A DNA stretch of 57,469 nucleotides from a bacterium. Its GTDB lineage: Bacteria; Patescibacteriota; Minisyncoccia; Minisyncoccales; CG1-02-41-26. Shown here piece by piece: positions 9,513 to 18,159 of the stretch (position 1 is the stretch's first letter; every line of letters starts with the position of its first letter). The notes beneath the pieces are model-generated. The model did no database searches. It worked only from the letters and a program-made list of their open reading frames with translations, and was not told the origin of the DNA. The stretch spans positions 1 through 57,469 of the forward strand of contig JAUSHZ010000005.1 of NCBI GenBank assembly GCA_030648255.1, read 5' to 3'. Both the position numbers and the translations under genes were made by a program.

Positions 9513-11204
9513 ATGCGTTTTGTAAAACAAAAATTAATTTTGGCAGTTTTTATTTTTAGTTTATTTTTTTTGTTTTCCCCAAGTTTTTTTGTGTCAGCTA
9601 AAAGCGAGGGAGAAGCGGAAACATTTTTTGTTGAAAAAGGTTATGACCAAAAACAAAGAGATTTTATTACATTTCGTTTGGTAAAGATTTCTGAAAAAGC
9701 TTATTTCTACATTGAGAGCGATTGGTATTTAAACATAACTGACCAAGAAAGGGGAATAATAAACCAAAATTTAGCTGTTTTGATTAATAGCTTTGATAAA
9801 GAAATTTATCCAAAGCTAACTGCCCTTTGGGGAAGCGAATGGACCCCCGGTATTGATAATGATTCAAGAATAACCATTGTTTTTGAGCAATTAACCAAAG
9901 GAACAGCTGGTTATTTTAACGACGGCAATGAATACCTAAAACAGCAGTCGCCTTTTTCCAATGAAAGAGAAATGATCTATTTATCAACAGAAATTTTAAA
10001 AGGCGGTTTAGCAAAAAGTTATCTAGCCCATGAATTTACCCACCTAATTTTTTTCAATCAAAAAGATAGATTGCAGGGTGTCAATGAGGATATTTGGCTG
10101 TCTGAAGCTATGGCCGAGTATTCTCCATTTTATTTGGGTTATGACACCCAGAATCAAAATAGCAACTTACAGCAACGAATAAATAATTTTAGTAAAAAGC
10201 CAAGCGACTCTTTAACTATTTGGGATAATGATGAGGCAGATTATGGGATTGTGGACATGTTTGTTCAGTATTTAATTGAGAAATATGGAGAAAATATTTT
10301 GGTTTCTTCTTTACATTCTCAAAAAACAGGAGTTGATTCTATTGACGAGGCCTTGCTAAAATCAGGAGAAAAAAAGAGTTTCTTGCAAATTTTTAATGAT
10401 TGGGCGGTAACCGTTTTTTTAAACGACTGTTCCTTAGGAGATATTTATTGCTATAAAAATTCCGTTTTATCTAACTTACGTCTGCCTGCTAATTTAGTAG
10501 TTCTGCCCTCTATTGGAAAAACAAACTTATCGCTTAATTATTCTTTAACTCCTTGGTCAAGCAATTGGTATAAATTTATTGGCTCGGAAGGGGACTTAAA
10601 ATTAACATTTAGTTTTGACCCCAAGGCCTTATTTGCTTTAAAATATGTTTTATGTGAAAAAAAAGACGGGTGTAAAGTTTTTGATTTTAACACAGCTGAC
10701 CCTCAAAAGCCCGAGCTAATAATTAATAATTTCAGCCAACAGTATTTAAGCTTAACTTTAATACCCTCTGTTAAGCCAAGATTTTCAAATACAGCAAGTT
10801 TGGGTGAGGCCTACTCTTTTTTCGTTGTGGCTCAAACAATAAACGAGCCGTCTCAGGTAGCGCAGGAAGAAGAGCTAATAAAGTCGCTTTTGGTCCAAAT
10901 TGAGCAACTAAAAGCCCAGGTAGCTAAAATCCAAGCCCAGATTTTAGCAATTCTCCAACCCAACCCCCCTGCTGCTTGCGTTTCAACAAACCTTTTTCTC
11001 GGCTTAAAATCGAATCAAGTGAGCTGTTTGCAGAGTTTTTTAGCGAGCCAAAATGTTTATCCAGAAAAAATAGTTAGCGGGTTTTTTGGGTCTTTAACAA
11101 AAGCAGCGGTTGTAAGGTTTCAAGAGAAATATGGCATTAATCCAACTGGGTATGTGGGGGTTTTAACGAGAAATAAAATCAATCAGTTATTGCAAATTAA
11201 GTGA
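9513..11204 (+). CDS. secreted zinc metallopeptidase (HEFTH gluzincin, M30-like) with peptidoglycan-binding domain
   Basis: 563 aa. A signal peptide covers ~1-29. The zinc site H173-E-F-T-H177 is followed by WLSEAMAEY with E198 as the likely third ligand. This arrangement matches gluzincins, and the LAHEFTHLIF/WLSEAMAEY pair is closest to the M30 (hyicolysin) type. A beta domain (~330-430) follows. Residues ~440-480 form a coiled coil (LLVQIEQLKAQVAKIQAQI), and the C-terminus (~490-563) is a PG_binding_1-like domain (VSCLQSFLASQNVYPE, GFFGSLTKAAVVRFQEKYG). It should be exported and held on the cell wall, where it could cut surface or neighbouring-cell proteins. Catalytic residues look intact. 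The family (M30 versus another M1-like group) is not certain. Confidence 0.87.
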   Translation: MRFVKQKLILAVFIFSLFFLFSPSFFVSAKSEGEAETFFVEKGYDQKQRDFITFRLVKISEKAYFYIESDWYLNITDQERGIINQNLAVLINSFDKEIYPKLTALWGSEWTPGIDNDSRITIVFEQLTKGTAGYFNDGNEYLKQQSPFSNEREMIYLSTEILKGGLAKSYLAHEFTHLIFFNQKDRLQGVNEDIWLSEAMAEYSPFYLGYDTQNQNSNLQQRINNFSKKPSDSLTIWDNDEADYGIVDMFVQYLIEKYGENILVSSLHSQKTGVDSIDEALLKSGEKKSFLQIFNDWAVTVFLNDCSLGDIYCYKNSVLSNLRLPANLVVLPSIGKTNLSLNYSLTPWSSNWYKFIGSEGDLKLTFSFDPKALFALKYVLCEKKDGCKVFDFNTADPQKPELIINNFSQQYLSLTLIPSVKPRFSNTASLGEAYSFFVVAQTINEPSQVAQEEELIKSLLVQIEQLKAQVAKIQAQILAILQPNPPAACVSTNLFLGLKSNQVSCLQSFLASQNVYPEKIVSGFFGSLTKAAVVRFQEKYGINPTGYVGVLTRNKINQLLQIK

Positions 11205-11213
11205 AAAAGGAGT

Positions 11214-11276
11214 TAAATAGTTAATTAACCTAATTAACCTAATTATACTAATTAACCTAAATAAATCCCAATAACC
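11214..11276. repeat. AATTAACCT short tandem repeat tract
   Basis: The 130-base gap between the metallopeptidase and the glycan operon holds imperfect tandem copies of AATTAACCT (e.g. TAATTAACCTAATTAACC). No coding frame or tRNA is seen here. Confidence 0.6.
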
Positions 11277-11322
11277 AAAACCCAATTGGGGCTTGGTGCT
11301 TATTTAGAATAATTAGAGCAAT

Positions 11323-11328
11323 TAGAAT
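11323..11328 (+). promoter_or_regulatory. -10 element of the glycan operon
   Basis: TAGAAT lies six bases before the ATG at 11335. An almost identical arrangement (TAGAAT, six bases, ATG) precedes the gene at 12325. No good -35 is visible. A leaderless mRNA is inferred. Confidence 0.45.
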
Positions 11329-11334
11329 AATTTT

Positions 11335-12243
11335 ATGAAAGTATTAGTAACTGGCGGAGCGGGATTCATTGGGAGCCATTTAGTTGATAAGCTTGTTGAG
11401 CTTGGGCATAGTGTTTTGGTTTTGGATAACTTAAGCAATGGGAAAAAAGAAAATGTTAATCCAAAAGCCGAACTACATCAGGTTGATATTTGTGATTTTA
11501 ATACAATGAATTTGTATTTTAAGGGTATTGATTATGTTTTTCACTTAGCAGCCTTGCCCAGAATCACCCTTTCAATACAAGACCCAATTGGCACATCAAA
11601 AACAAACATAATGGGAACTATTAATGTTTTTGAGGCCTCAAAGCAAAATAATATCAAAAGAGTGGTTAGTACATCTTCTTCATCGGTTTATGGCAATCAA
11701 GACAAGCTTCCATTAAAAGAAGATATGATTCCTAATCCAATAAGTCCTTATGGCTTGCAGAAGTGGGTGGGAGAAAAGTGGGCTAAAGTTTACACAGACA
11801 CATATAATTTGCCAGTTGTTTCCATAAGGCCTTTTAATGTTTATGGCCCAAGAATTGACGCTAATTCTGATTATTCTTTGGCAATAGGCAGATTTTTAAA
11901 ACAAAAGTCAATTGGAAATCCCTTGCCTATAAATGGCGATGGAGAGCAAACAAGGGGCTATTGTTTTGTTGGGGATTTAGTTAATGCATTTATTTTGGCA
12001 ATGCAAAGTGAAAAAGTGAGGGGAGGGGAGGTAATAAACGCTGGGAGCGATAAGGCCTATTCAATTAACTTTTTAGCAGATTTAATAGGGGGAGAAAAAG
12101 TTTATGGCTCAGAACGCCCCGGAGATATTCGCCATACCCAGGCAGATGTTTCTTTGGCAAAGGAATTATTGGATTGGGAACCCAAAATGGACTTTGTAGA
12201 AGGAGTGGAGATAACTAAAAAATGGTTCGAAAAAAATAATTAA
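11335..12243 (+). CDS. NAD-dependent sugar epimerase/dehydratase (extended SDR, GalE-like)
   Basis: 302 aa. The nucleotide-binding motif TGGAGFIGSHL is at residues ~7-17. The catalytic region has STSSSSVYGN and Y139-G-L-Q-K143, the SDR YxxxK pair. RPFNVYGPR and the late DGEQTRGYCFVGDLV are typical of UDP-sugar 4-epimerases and related dehydratases. It should act on a UDP- or other NDP-hexose in the cytoplasm. It opens the glycan gene run, just before a UDP-glucose dehydrogenase homologue, which suggests UDP-glucose/UDP-glucuronate chemistry. The exact substrate cannot be read from sequence alone. Confidence 0.85.
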   Translation: MKVLVTGGAGFIGSHLVDKLVELGHSVLVLDNLSNGKKENVNPKAELHQVDICDFNTMNLYFKGIDYVFHLAALPRITLSIQDPIGTSKTNIMGTINVFEASKQNNIKRVVSTSSSSVYGNQDKLPLKEDMIPNPISPYGLQKWVGEKWAKVYTDTYNLPVVSIRPFNVYGPRIDANSDYSLAIGRFLKQKSIGNPLPINGDGEQTRGYCFVGDLVNAFILAMQSEKVRGGEVINAGSDKAYSINFLADLIGGEKVYGSERPGDIRHTQADVSLAKELLDWEPKMDFVEGVEITKKWFEKNN

Positions 12244-12247
12244 TGCG

Positions 12248-12293
12248 AATGCTACTAATTACAGCACTAATGCTACTAATTTATTCGTAGCAT
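12248..12293. repeat. direct repeat and small hairpin between first two glycan genes
   Basis: AATGCTACTAATT occurs at 12248-12260 and again at 12269-12281. The second copy also forms a 7-bp perfect stem with GTAGCAT (12270-12276 with 12287-12293, 10-nt loop). No T-run follows, so it is not a classical terminator. Confidence 0.7.
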
Positions 12294-12312
12294 CAGTTCC
12301 TCATTTGTAGAT

Positions 12313-12318
12313 TAGAAT
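12313..12318 (+). promoter_or_regulatory. -10 element six bases before ATG
   Basis: TAGAAT followed by TATTGT and the ATG at 12325; the same layout as at 11323. Inferred leaderless promoter. Confidence 0.42.
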
Positions 12319-12324
12319 TATTGT

Positions 12325-13173
12325 ATGCTAAACAAAAAAATTTCAGAAATAACAATCGGGATAATGGGCGTGGGTATGGTGGGAGGAGCCTTAAAAGATT
12401 ACTTTGAGAAAAAAGGCAAAAAGGTTGGAGAAAGTCTTTTTTTATACGACCCTTTTAAGGGATTTGACTCAACGGAAGAGCTAAATAAGGCAGATGTTAT
12501 TTTTATTTGTGTGCCTACTCCTTATTTAAAAGATGGTAAGGGTTTTGATTTATCTTTTGTAGAAGACGCTTTTTCTAAAATAAAAGGAGAAAAAGTAGTG
12601 GTTATAAAATCAACAGCTTTGCCCGGCACAACCCAGAAATTTCAAGATAAATATCCCCAGCATAAAGTTTTATTTAACCCAGAGTTTTTAACCGAAATGA
12701 CGGCCGAGCAAGATATGGGCTATCCCGATAGGCAAATAATTGGTTATACAAGGCAGAGTTTTAATGTGGCCAAAGATACAATGCTTTTATTGCCCTTAGC
12801 TCCTTATGAAAAAATAATGCCATCAACCGAAGCTGAAATGGTAAAATACTTTGGCAACAACTGGTTTGCTGTGAAAGTGGCATTTGCTAATCAAATGTAT
12901 GACATTTGTTCTAAAATCGGCGCGGACTACGACACGGTAATGGAAGCCGCTAGTGCTGACAAAAGAATTGGTCCCTCGCATTTAGTAGTAATGCACAAAG
13001 GTTATAGGGGTTACGGAGGAAAATGTTTGAATAAGGACATTCGAGCATTCATTCAGTTTGGGGATTCGCTTGGAGTAGATTTGAAATTACACAAAATAAC
13101 AGAGGAAATAAATAATGAGTTGATGAAAATGCAAAATATTGAAGATCCAGAGAAATACTCAAAACGCGAATAG
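12325..13173 (+). CDS. short UDP-glucose/GDP-mannose dehydrogenase-family protein
   Basis: 282 aa, against about 390-450 for full-length UDP-glucose 6-dehydrogenases. The N-terminal Rossmann domain has GIMGVGMVGGAL (~13-24) and VFICVPTPYL. The middle has LFNPEFLTEMTAEQDM, and the catalytic segment GYGGKCLNKD carries C234, the nucleophile of this family. The protein ends about 50 residues later, so most of the C-terminal UDP-binding domain is absent. No frameshifted remainder of that domain follows; the next gene starts 13 bases on. It may be a naturally short form. The substrate (UDP-glucose or another NDP-hexose) is unresolved. Confidence 0.82.
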   Translation: MLNKKISEITIGIMGVGMVGGALKDYFEKKGKKVGESLFLYDPFKGFDSTEELNKADVIFICVPTPYLKDGKGFDLSFVEDAFSKIKGEKVVVIKSTALPGTTQKFQDKYPQHKVLFNPEFLTEMTAEQDMGYPDRQIIGYTRQSFNVAKDTMLLLPLAPYEKIMPSTEAEMVKYFGNNWFAVKVAFANQMYDICSKIGADYDTVMEAASADKRIGPSHLVVMHKGYRGYGGKCLNKDIRAFIQFGDSLGVDLKLHKITEEINNELMKMQNIEDPEKYSKRE

Positions 13174-13185
13174 AAAAATTAATTT

Positions 13186-15351
13186 ATGAAACTGGCGCTA
13201 TTTTTTACTTGTGGGATGTCGCTTGAAAAATGGGCTGAAATTGGCAGCTTGTCCCGCGAAATAAAGCCCTATCAAATGCTGGCTGAAAAACTTGGCCAAG
13301 TATATTTTTTTACTTACGGCTCAAAAAAGGATTTAGAATTTACTAGTGAGATTGGGGGAAAAATAATAATTTTGCCAAAAAAAAATAATATCCCCAGTTG
13401 TTTATACGGTTTTCTAATGCCGTTTTTTTATTGGAGTATATTAAAGGATATTGATGTTTTCAAAACCAATCAAATGGCTGGGGCAATACCTGCGATTATT
13501 GCTAAATTAATTTTTAAAAAAAAGCTGATTATTAGAAGCGGCTATGGGTGGCTTAATGTTTTAATAAAAGAAAAAAAAGCGTTTTGGAAGCGAGTAGTTG
13601 CCCATATTTGGGAAAAAGTTGCCTATAAGGTTGGCGATATTGTTATTTTCACTTCTCAAAAAGATAAGGATTTTGCTAAAGAAAGATTTAAAATTCCCGA
13701 GCGCAAAATCCGCCTTGTGCCAAATGCAATTGACACAGAACTTTTTAAACCCCAAAAGGTTGAGAAGGAAAAAGGCAGAGTTGTTTTTGTAGGCCGACTA
13801 AGCAAAGAAAAAAATCTTTTTAATTTAATTGAGGGCGCGAGCGGTTTGCAGATTAATCTTGTGTTTATTGGTCAGGGAAATCTAAAAGATGAGTTAGAAA
13901 GGTTTGCCAAAGAAAAAAATGTCTCAATTGAATTTAACGGTAAAATAGATAATAACAAGTTGCCAGATGAATTAAACAAAGCAGAAATTTTTATTTTACC
14001 CAGTTTATACGAGGGCTGCCCTAAAGCGTTGTTAGAAGCAATGGCTTGCGGTTTGTCCTGTATCGCTACTGATGTTGAGGGCATTAAAGAAGTAATAACT
14101 CATAAAGAAAACGGCTACTTATGCCAAACAGATAGCCAATCGATTCGCCTGGCCTTAAAAGATGTTTTGGGCAATAAAGAATTACAAGAAAAAATCGGTC
14201 AAAAGGCCAGAGAAACTATTTTGGAAAATTTTTCTCTTGAGAAAATTATTGAAAAAGAAGTCGCGCTTTTTCCTGATTTAAAGGTTTTGATTTTAGCCGG
14301 GGGCAGGGGAACTCGGCTTTGGCCACTAAGCCGAACCGACAAACCAAAGCAGTTTCAAAAATTAACTAGCAGTAAAACAATGTTGCAGGAAACTGTTTGG
14401 CGACTAGCTCCGGATGTTGCTTGGAGCGATATATTTGTTTCAACTAATACCCAGTATCAAGATGAAGTTTTAACAGAGCTTCCTAAATTGGCAAAAGAAA
14501 ATGTTATTGTTGAGCCAATGAGCCGAGAAAGGATGGCTTCTTTACTTTTGTTTTTAGCTAATTTACCAAAAGAACTTTATAGTAAGCCAATTTTATTTTT
14601 GCCGTCCGATCACTTAATAAAAAATGTTGATTTATTTAAAAAAGCTATCTTTTTAGGGGAAAAATTTATAAAAGAAAATTCTGATTATATTCTGGCTTTA
14701 ACAGCCAAGCCAGTTTTTCCTGATACTGGATTGGGATATATTAAAAAGGGAAAAATTATTTTTAAAGATGTTTTTGATATTTTCCAAGCCGAGACCTTTG
14801 TAGAAAAACCGAATTTACAGAGAACCACCGAGTTTTTAATCCAAGGAAGCTATGTTTGGAATACGGCTATTTATATTTTTACTCCTGAGCTTATTTTGCA
14901 ACAAATTAAAAAATTTGTTCCTGATAATTATCAAAGATTTTTAAATATCCAAAAATCAGTTAATACTCCAGATTTTAAAAATGTTTTAGAGAAAGAATAC
15001 AGTCAAATGGACCAAGTTCCTTTAGAGTTTAGTGTTTTGGAAAATTATGAGAAAGTGGCTATTTTGGAATTGGAAATGGGCTGGAGTGATGTTGGTTCTT
15101 GGTCGGTGCTAAAAGATTGCCTAACAAAAGGAAAAGAAAGCTGCGCAATAGGCAATCATATTGACCTTGATTCTGAGAATGTAATGGTTTATGGCGCAAA
15201 CAATAAACAATTAGTAGCAACGGTTGGAGTAAAAGATTTAGTTATAGTGGTAACAGATGATATTATTTTGGTTTGTGATAAAAATGAGTCTCAAAAAGTT
15301 AAGCAGTTAGCTGAAAAGCTTGAGAAAGAACAAAAACTTAAATATCTTTAA
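13186..15351 (+). CDS. fusion: GT4 glycosyltransferase + mannose-1-phosphate guanylyltransferase (ManC-like)
   Basis: 721 aa. Residues ~1-360 are a GT-B glycosyltransferase of family GT4, with VVFVGRLSKEKNL and the nucleotide-sugar binding segment LYEGCPKALLEAMACG. From residue 366 a complete nucleotidyltransferase begins with KVLILAGGRGTRLWPLSR, and FVEKPN, GSYVWNTAIYIF and MGWSDVGSWSVL mark it as a mannose-1-phosphate guanylyltransferase that makes GDP-mannose. The junction (ALFPDLKVLI) has no stop and no internal Met at the domain border, so it reads as a true fusion. GDP-mannose would feed GMD and RMD downstream. The GT half may use GDP-mannose or a product of it; that part is inference. 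Confidence 0.88.
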   Translation: MKLALFFTCGMSLEKWAEIGSLSREIKPYQMLAEKLGQVYFFTYGSKKDLEFTSEIGGKIIILPKKNNIPSCLYGFLMPFFYWSILKDIDVFKTNQMAGAIPAIIAKLIFKKKLIIRSGYGWLNVLIKEKKAFWKRVVAHIWEKVAYKVGDIVIFTSQKDKDFAKERFKIPERKIRLVPNAIDTELFKPQKVEKEKGRVVFVGRLSKEKNLFNLIEGASGLQINLVFIGQGNLKDELERFAKEKNVSIEFNGKIDNNKLPDELNKAEIFILPSLYEGCPKALLEAMACGLSCIATDVEGIKEVITHKENGYLCQTDSQSIRLALKDVLGNKELQEKIGQKARETILENFSLEKIIEKEVALFPDLKVLILAGGRGTRLWPLSRTDKPKQFQKLTSSKTMLQETVWRLAPDVAWSDIFVSTNTQYQDEVLTELPKLAKENVIVEPMSRERMASLLLFLANLPKELYSKPILFLPSDHLIKNVDLFKKAIFLGEKFIKENSDYILALTAKPVFPDTGLGYIKKGKIIFKDVFDIFQAETFVEKPNLQRTTEFLIQGSYVWNTAIYIFTPELILQQIKKFVPDNYQRFLNIQKSVNTPDFKNVLEKEYSQMDQVPLEFSVLENYEKVAILELEMGWSDVGSWSVLKDCLTKGKESCAIGNHIDLDSENVMVYGANNKQLVATVGVKDLVIVVTDDIILVCDKNESQKVKQLAEKLEKEQKLKYL

Positions 15352-15352
15352 T

Positions 15353-16276
15353 ATGTCAAAAAAATTTTTAGTAACAGGGGGAGCAGGATTTATTGGATCT
15401 AATTTAGTTAAGTATCTACTCAAGAGGGGAGATGAAGTTTTGATGGTGGATGATTTATCTACTGGCAGTAAGGAAAACATAAAAGAAATAGAGGGTAAAA
15501 TAGAGTTTATTTTAGCTAACTCTTTGGATTGTTTAAATTTAGAACAAATAAAAAACTTAGATGGAGTTTTCCATTTAGGCATGCCATCTTCTTCACCCCT
15601 TTATAAAGAAAATCATAATTTAACTGGAGAGGCAATAAATACTTTTATTGCTATTTTGGACCTGGTAAAAAGAGAGAATTGTAAATTAGTTTATGCTTCT
15701 ACTTTTTCTATTTATAATGGAAACCCTATTCCCTTTAAAGAAGATATGCCTGTTTTGCCAAAGGATTTTTATTCCGAAGCCAGGTATTTTATGGAAAGAA
15801 TGGCTAAGTTATACTTTGATTTATGGGGTATAAAATCAATAGGGTTGCGGTTTTCGAGCGTTTATGGGCCAGGAGAGGAGAGTAAAAAGAATTTAGCCAA
15901 TATGGTTTCACAAATCCTTTGGTGGATGCAGGAGGATAAACAGCCTCTTTTGTATGGTAACGGAGAACAAACAAGAGATTTTGTTTATGTTAAGGATGTT
16001 GTTTTAGCGCTTTGCTTATCAATGGGCTTAAAGGCGGAACAAGATATTTTTAATGTGGGAACGGGTGAAAGCCACAGTTTTAATGAAGTTGTAAAAATAG
16101 TCAACAGTGTTTTAGGGAAAAACATAAAGCCAGAATATCAAGAGAATTCGGTCCAAAACTATGTTGATTTACACTTAGCTGACACAACCAAAGCAAAAAA
16201 TATTTTGGGATTTCAAGCCCAGTATTCTTTGGCTTTGGGCATAGAGGAAATGTTAAAAGATGCAAAATTACAATAA
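15353..16276 (+). CDS. NAD-dependent sugar epimerase/dehydratase (extended SDR) with YxxxR
   Basis: 307 aa from the ATG at 15353, two bases after the previous stop. TGGAGFIGSNL is at the N-terminus, VYASTFSIYNG in the middle and GNGEQTRDFVYVKDVV late, all as in UDP-sugar epimerases. The catalytic motif is Y140-S-E-A-R144: the usual Lys is Arg, while the sister enzyme at 11335 keeps Lys at the aligned position. This could weaken or change the activity. A frame extension upstream to 15320 overlaps the previous gene and is unlikely to be used. The substrate is not known. Confidence 0.8.
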   Translation: MSKKFLVTGGAGFIGSNLVKYLLKRGDEVLMVDDLSTGSKENIKEIEGKIEFILANSLDCLNLEQIKNLDGVFHLGMPSSSPLYKENHNLTGEAINTFIAILDLVKRENCKLVYASTFSIYNGNPIPFKEDMPVLPKDFYSEARYFMERMAKLYFDLWGIKSIGLRFSSVYGPGEESKKNLANMVSQILWWMQEDKQPLLYGNGEQTRDFVYVKDVVLALCLSMGLKAEQDIFNVGTGESHSFNEVVKIVNSVLGKNIKPEYQENSVQNYVDLHLADTTKAKNILGFQAQYSLALGIEEMLKDAKLQ

Positions 16277-17204
16277 ATTTGACAATGTTTTTTTGGATAT
16301 TAACGAGGAATTTAAAAAGCAAAATGAGCTTTTGGCTTTGGATTATAAAAAGGAAAAAAAGAAAAATTTATTCCTAGGAATCCTTTCGCTTATTAAAGGA
16401 GTTTTTTTAGCTTTACTATATAAGCTTGGCGTTTTACAAAAATTATTTTATGCAAATATTTGCTTGGCTTGGTTTTACGATTTCAAAAAATTTTGGGTGG
16501 ATTATTTAGGAAATCGTAATATTGATGTTATAGACTTTCATTTTTTAAGAAATACTTATCGGGCAAAATTTCAAGAAGTTTCCTTAGACCACTCTGATGA
16601 AAAAAACCCAGAAAAGTTTTTGGCTTCTTGGCAGGCTCAAGGAAATATATTTTACCTTTTTGGGTCAGTTTGGAATTACAGCAAAAAAGCCTATCTGGAT
16701 TGTTGGCTCTTTGCCAAATACATTAAAAAAAATAGCTATGTTTTAGAATACGGCTGTTCAATCGCTCCAATAACCCAAGGCCTTATAAAATATTTTGGCT
16801 ACAAAAATTTAAAATTTACTATTGCCGATATCCCCCAAATTACTTTTTTGTATGCAAGATGGAAGCTAATAGCTCATAGCACGGTTGATTCTATTGTTAT
16901 AAGCTCTGCTAAAAAAGATAATTTACCAGATAATGTAAAATATAATTCTATAATTTGTTTGACAGTTTTTGAACATTTAAATAATCCTTTAGAGGTGGCA
17001 AACAACTTTTTAAATCATTTAGAGGGGGGTGGTATATTAGTTTTTGATTATATAAAAGGAGAGGCTACTGGCTTGGATAGCCAGCAAAGCATGCAAGAGA
17101 GGGGCAATGTTTTAAAATTTATTGAGAATAATTTTAAAATATTAAAAGGAAAAGTTGATTTTGAAAATAGTATGGGCTTAACTATTGTCCAAAAAAATGA
17201 ATAA
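16260..17204 (+). CDS. putative SAM-dependent methyltransferase
   Basis: 314 aa, starting inside the previous gene (17-base overlap). Residues ~1-100 are a basic and hydrophobic N-terminal extension (LFLGILSLIKGVFLALLY may touch the membrane). The class I methyltransferase core starts near residue 160 with VLEYGCSIAPIT (motif I), then FTIADIPQ and the motif IV-like IICLTVFEHLNNP, followed by GGGILVFDYIK. It probably methylates a sugar or lipid-linked glycan. The acceptor cannot be told from the sequence. Confidence 0.68.
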   Translation: MQNYNKFDNVFLDINEEFKKQNELLALDYKKEKKKNLFLGILSLIKGVFLALLYKLGVLQKLFYANICLAWFYDFKKFWVDYLGNRNIDVIDFHFLRNTYRAKFQEVSLDHSDEKNPEKFLASWQAQGNIFYLFGSVWNYSKKAYLDCWLFAKYIKKNSYVLEYGCSIAPITQGLIKYFGYKNLKFTIADIPQITFLYARWKLIAHSTVDSIVISSAKKDNLPDNVKYNSIICLTVFEHLNNPLEVANNFLNHLEGGGILVFDYIKGEATGLDSQQSMQERGNVLKFIENNFKILKGKVDFENSMGLTIVQKNE

Positions 17205-18159
17205 AAAAATATTAATTACTGGTATAGCTGGATTCGTGGGTTCGCATTTAGCTGAACTGTGCCTCTCTCGCAGAGCAGATGTTTTCGGTACGGTTTTAAA
17301 AGATGAGAGTTTAAAAAATCTATCAGACATTAAAGATAAAATAAAAATTTTTGAATGTGATTTAAGCCAAAAAGAAGCAGTAATGAATGTGATTAAAGAA
17401 ATTAAACCAGACATTATTTTTCATTTAGCTGGGCAAAGTTTTCCATCAATTTCATTCCAAATGCCACAACAAACCCTAAATATTAATATTTCTACTACTT
17501 TAAATATATTTGAAGTAGTGCGGGAGTTAAAAATTGACCCAGTTATTCAAATTGCTTGTTCCTCGGACGAGTATGGGCTTATTAAGGAAGATGAATTGCC
17601 AGTTAAAGAAACAAACCCCCTAAGGCCAATGTCTCCTTATGCAGTTTCTAAAATTGCAGTTGACATGTTAGCTTTTCAGTATTGTCAGAGTTATCAAATG
17701 AAAACAATCATAACCAGAGCATTCAACCACACCGGCCCAAGAGCCAATGTGCAAACTGTAGCCCCAAAATTTGCCCAACAAATTGCTTTAATTGAGGCTG
17801 GAAAGCAAGAGCCAGTGATTAAGGTGGGTAATTTAGGTGCATTTAGAGACTTTTCTGATGTTAGAGATATTGTTAAGGCCTACTATTTAGCAGTTGAAAA
17901 ATGTGAATATGGAATTCCTTATAATATTGGATCTGGCAAGGCGTATCAAATAAAAGAAATATTAGATATTTTACTTTCTCTTTCTTCTGTTAAAGTAGCA
18001 ATAGAGCAAGACCCATCTTTAATAAGGCCTGAGAAAGTGGCGAAGATAGTTTGTGATTTTTCAAAGTTTCAGCTAGCTACTGACTGGAAACCGAGCATTA
18101 AAATAGAAGAAACATTAAAAGATCTTTTAGATTATTACCGTAATGAAACTGTCAATTAA
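17197..18159 (+). CDS. rmd: GDP-4-dehydro-6-deoxy-D-mannose reductase-like SDR (RMD)
   Basis: 320 aa from the ATG at 17197, overlapping the previous stop by eight bases; a TTG 12 bases upstream is less likely. TGIAGFVGSHL binds NAD(P), SSDEYG and SPYAVSK hold the catalytic Ser/Thr and YxxxK, and RAFNHTGPRA is characteristic of the RMD/GMD branch. RMD reduces the 4-keto product of GMD to GDP-D-rhamnose. A clear gmd lies two genes on and a ManC domain upstream, so the route GDP-mannose to GDP-rhamnose is complete. A different 4-keto reductase specificity is possible. Confidence 0.8.
   Translation: MNKKILITGIAGFVGSHLAELCLSRRADVFGTVLKDESLKNLSDIKDKIKIFECDLSQKEAVMNVIKEIKPDIIFHLAGQSFPSISFQMPQQTLNINISTTLNIFEVVRELKIDPVIQIACSSDEYGLIKEDELPVKETNPLRPMSPYAVSKIAVDMLAFQYCQSYQMKTIITRAFNHTGPRANVQTVAPKFAQQIALIEAGKQEPVIKVGNLGAFRDFSDVRDIVKAYYLAVEKCEYGIPYNIGSGKAYQIKEILDILLSLSSVKVAIEQDPSLIRPEKVAKIVCDFSKFQLATDWKPSIKIEETLKDLLDYYRNETVN

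Noticed and set aside
12241-12300. CRISPR-like direct repeats
   Set aside because: Only two 13-base copies with no spacer series and no cas genes nearby.
17185-17196. TTG start for the RMD-like gene
   Set aside because: The ATG at 17197 gives a normal SDR N-terminus and an ATGAATAA overlap with the previous stop.
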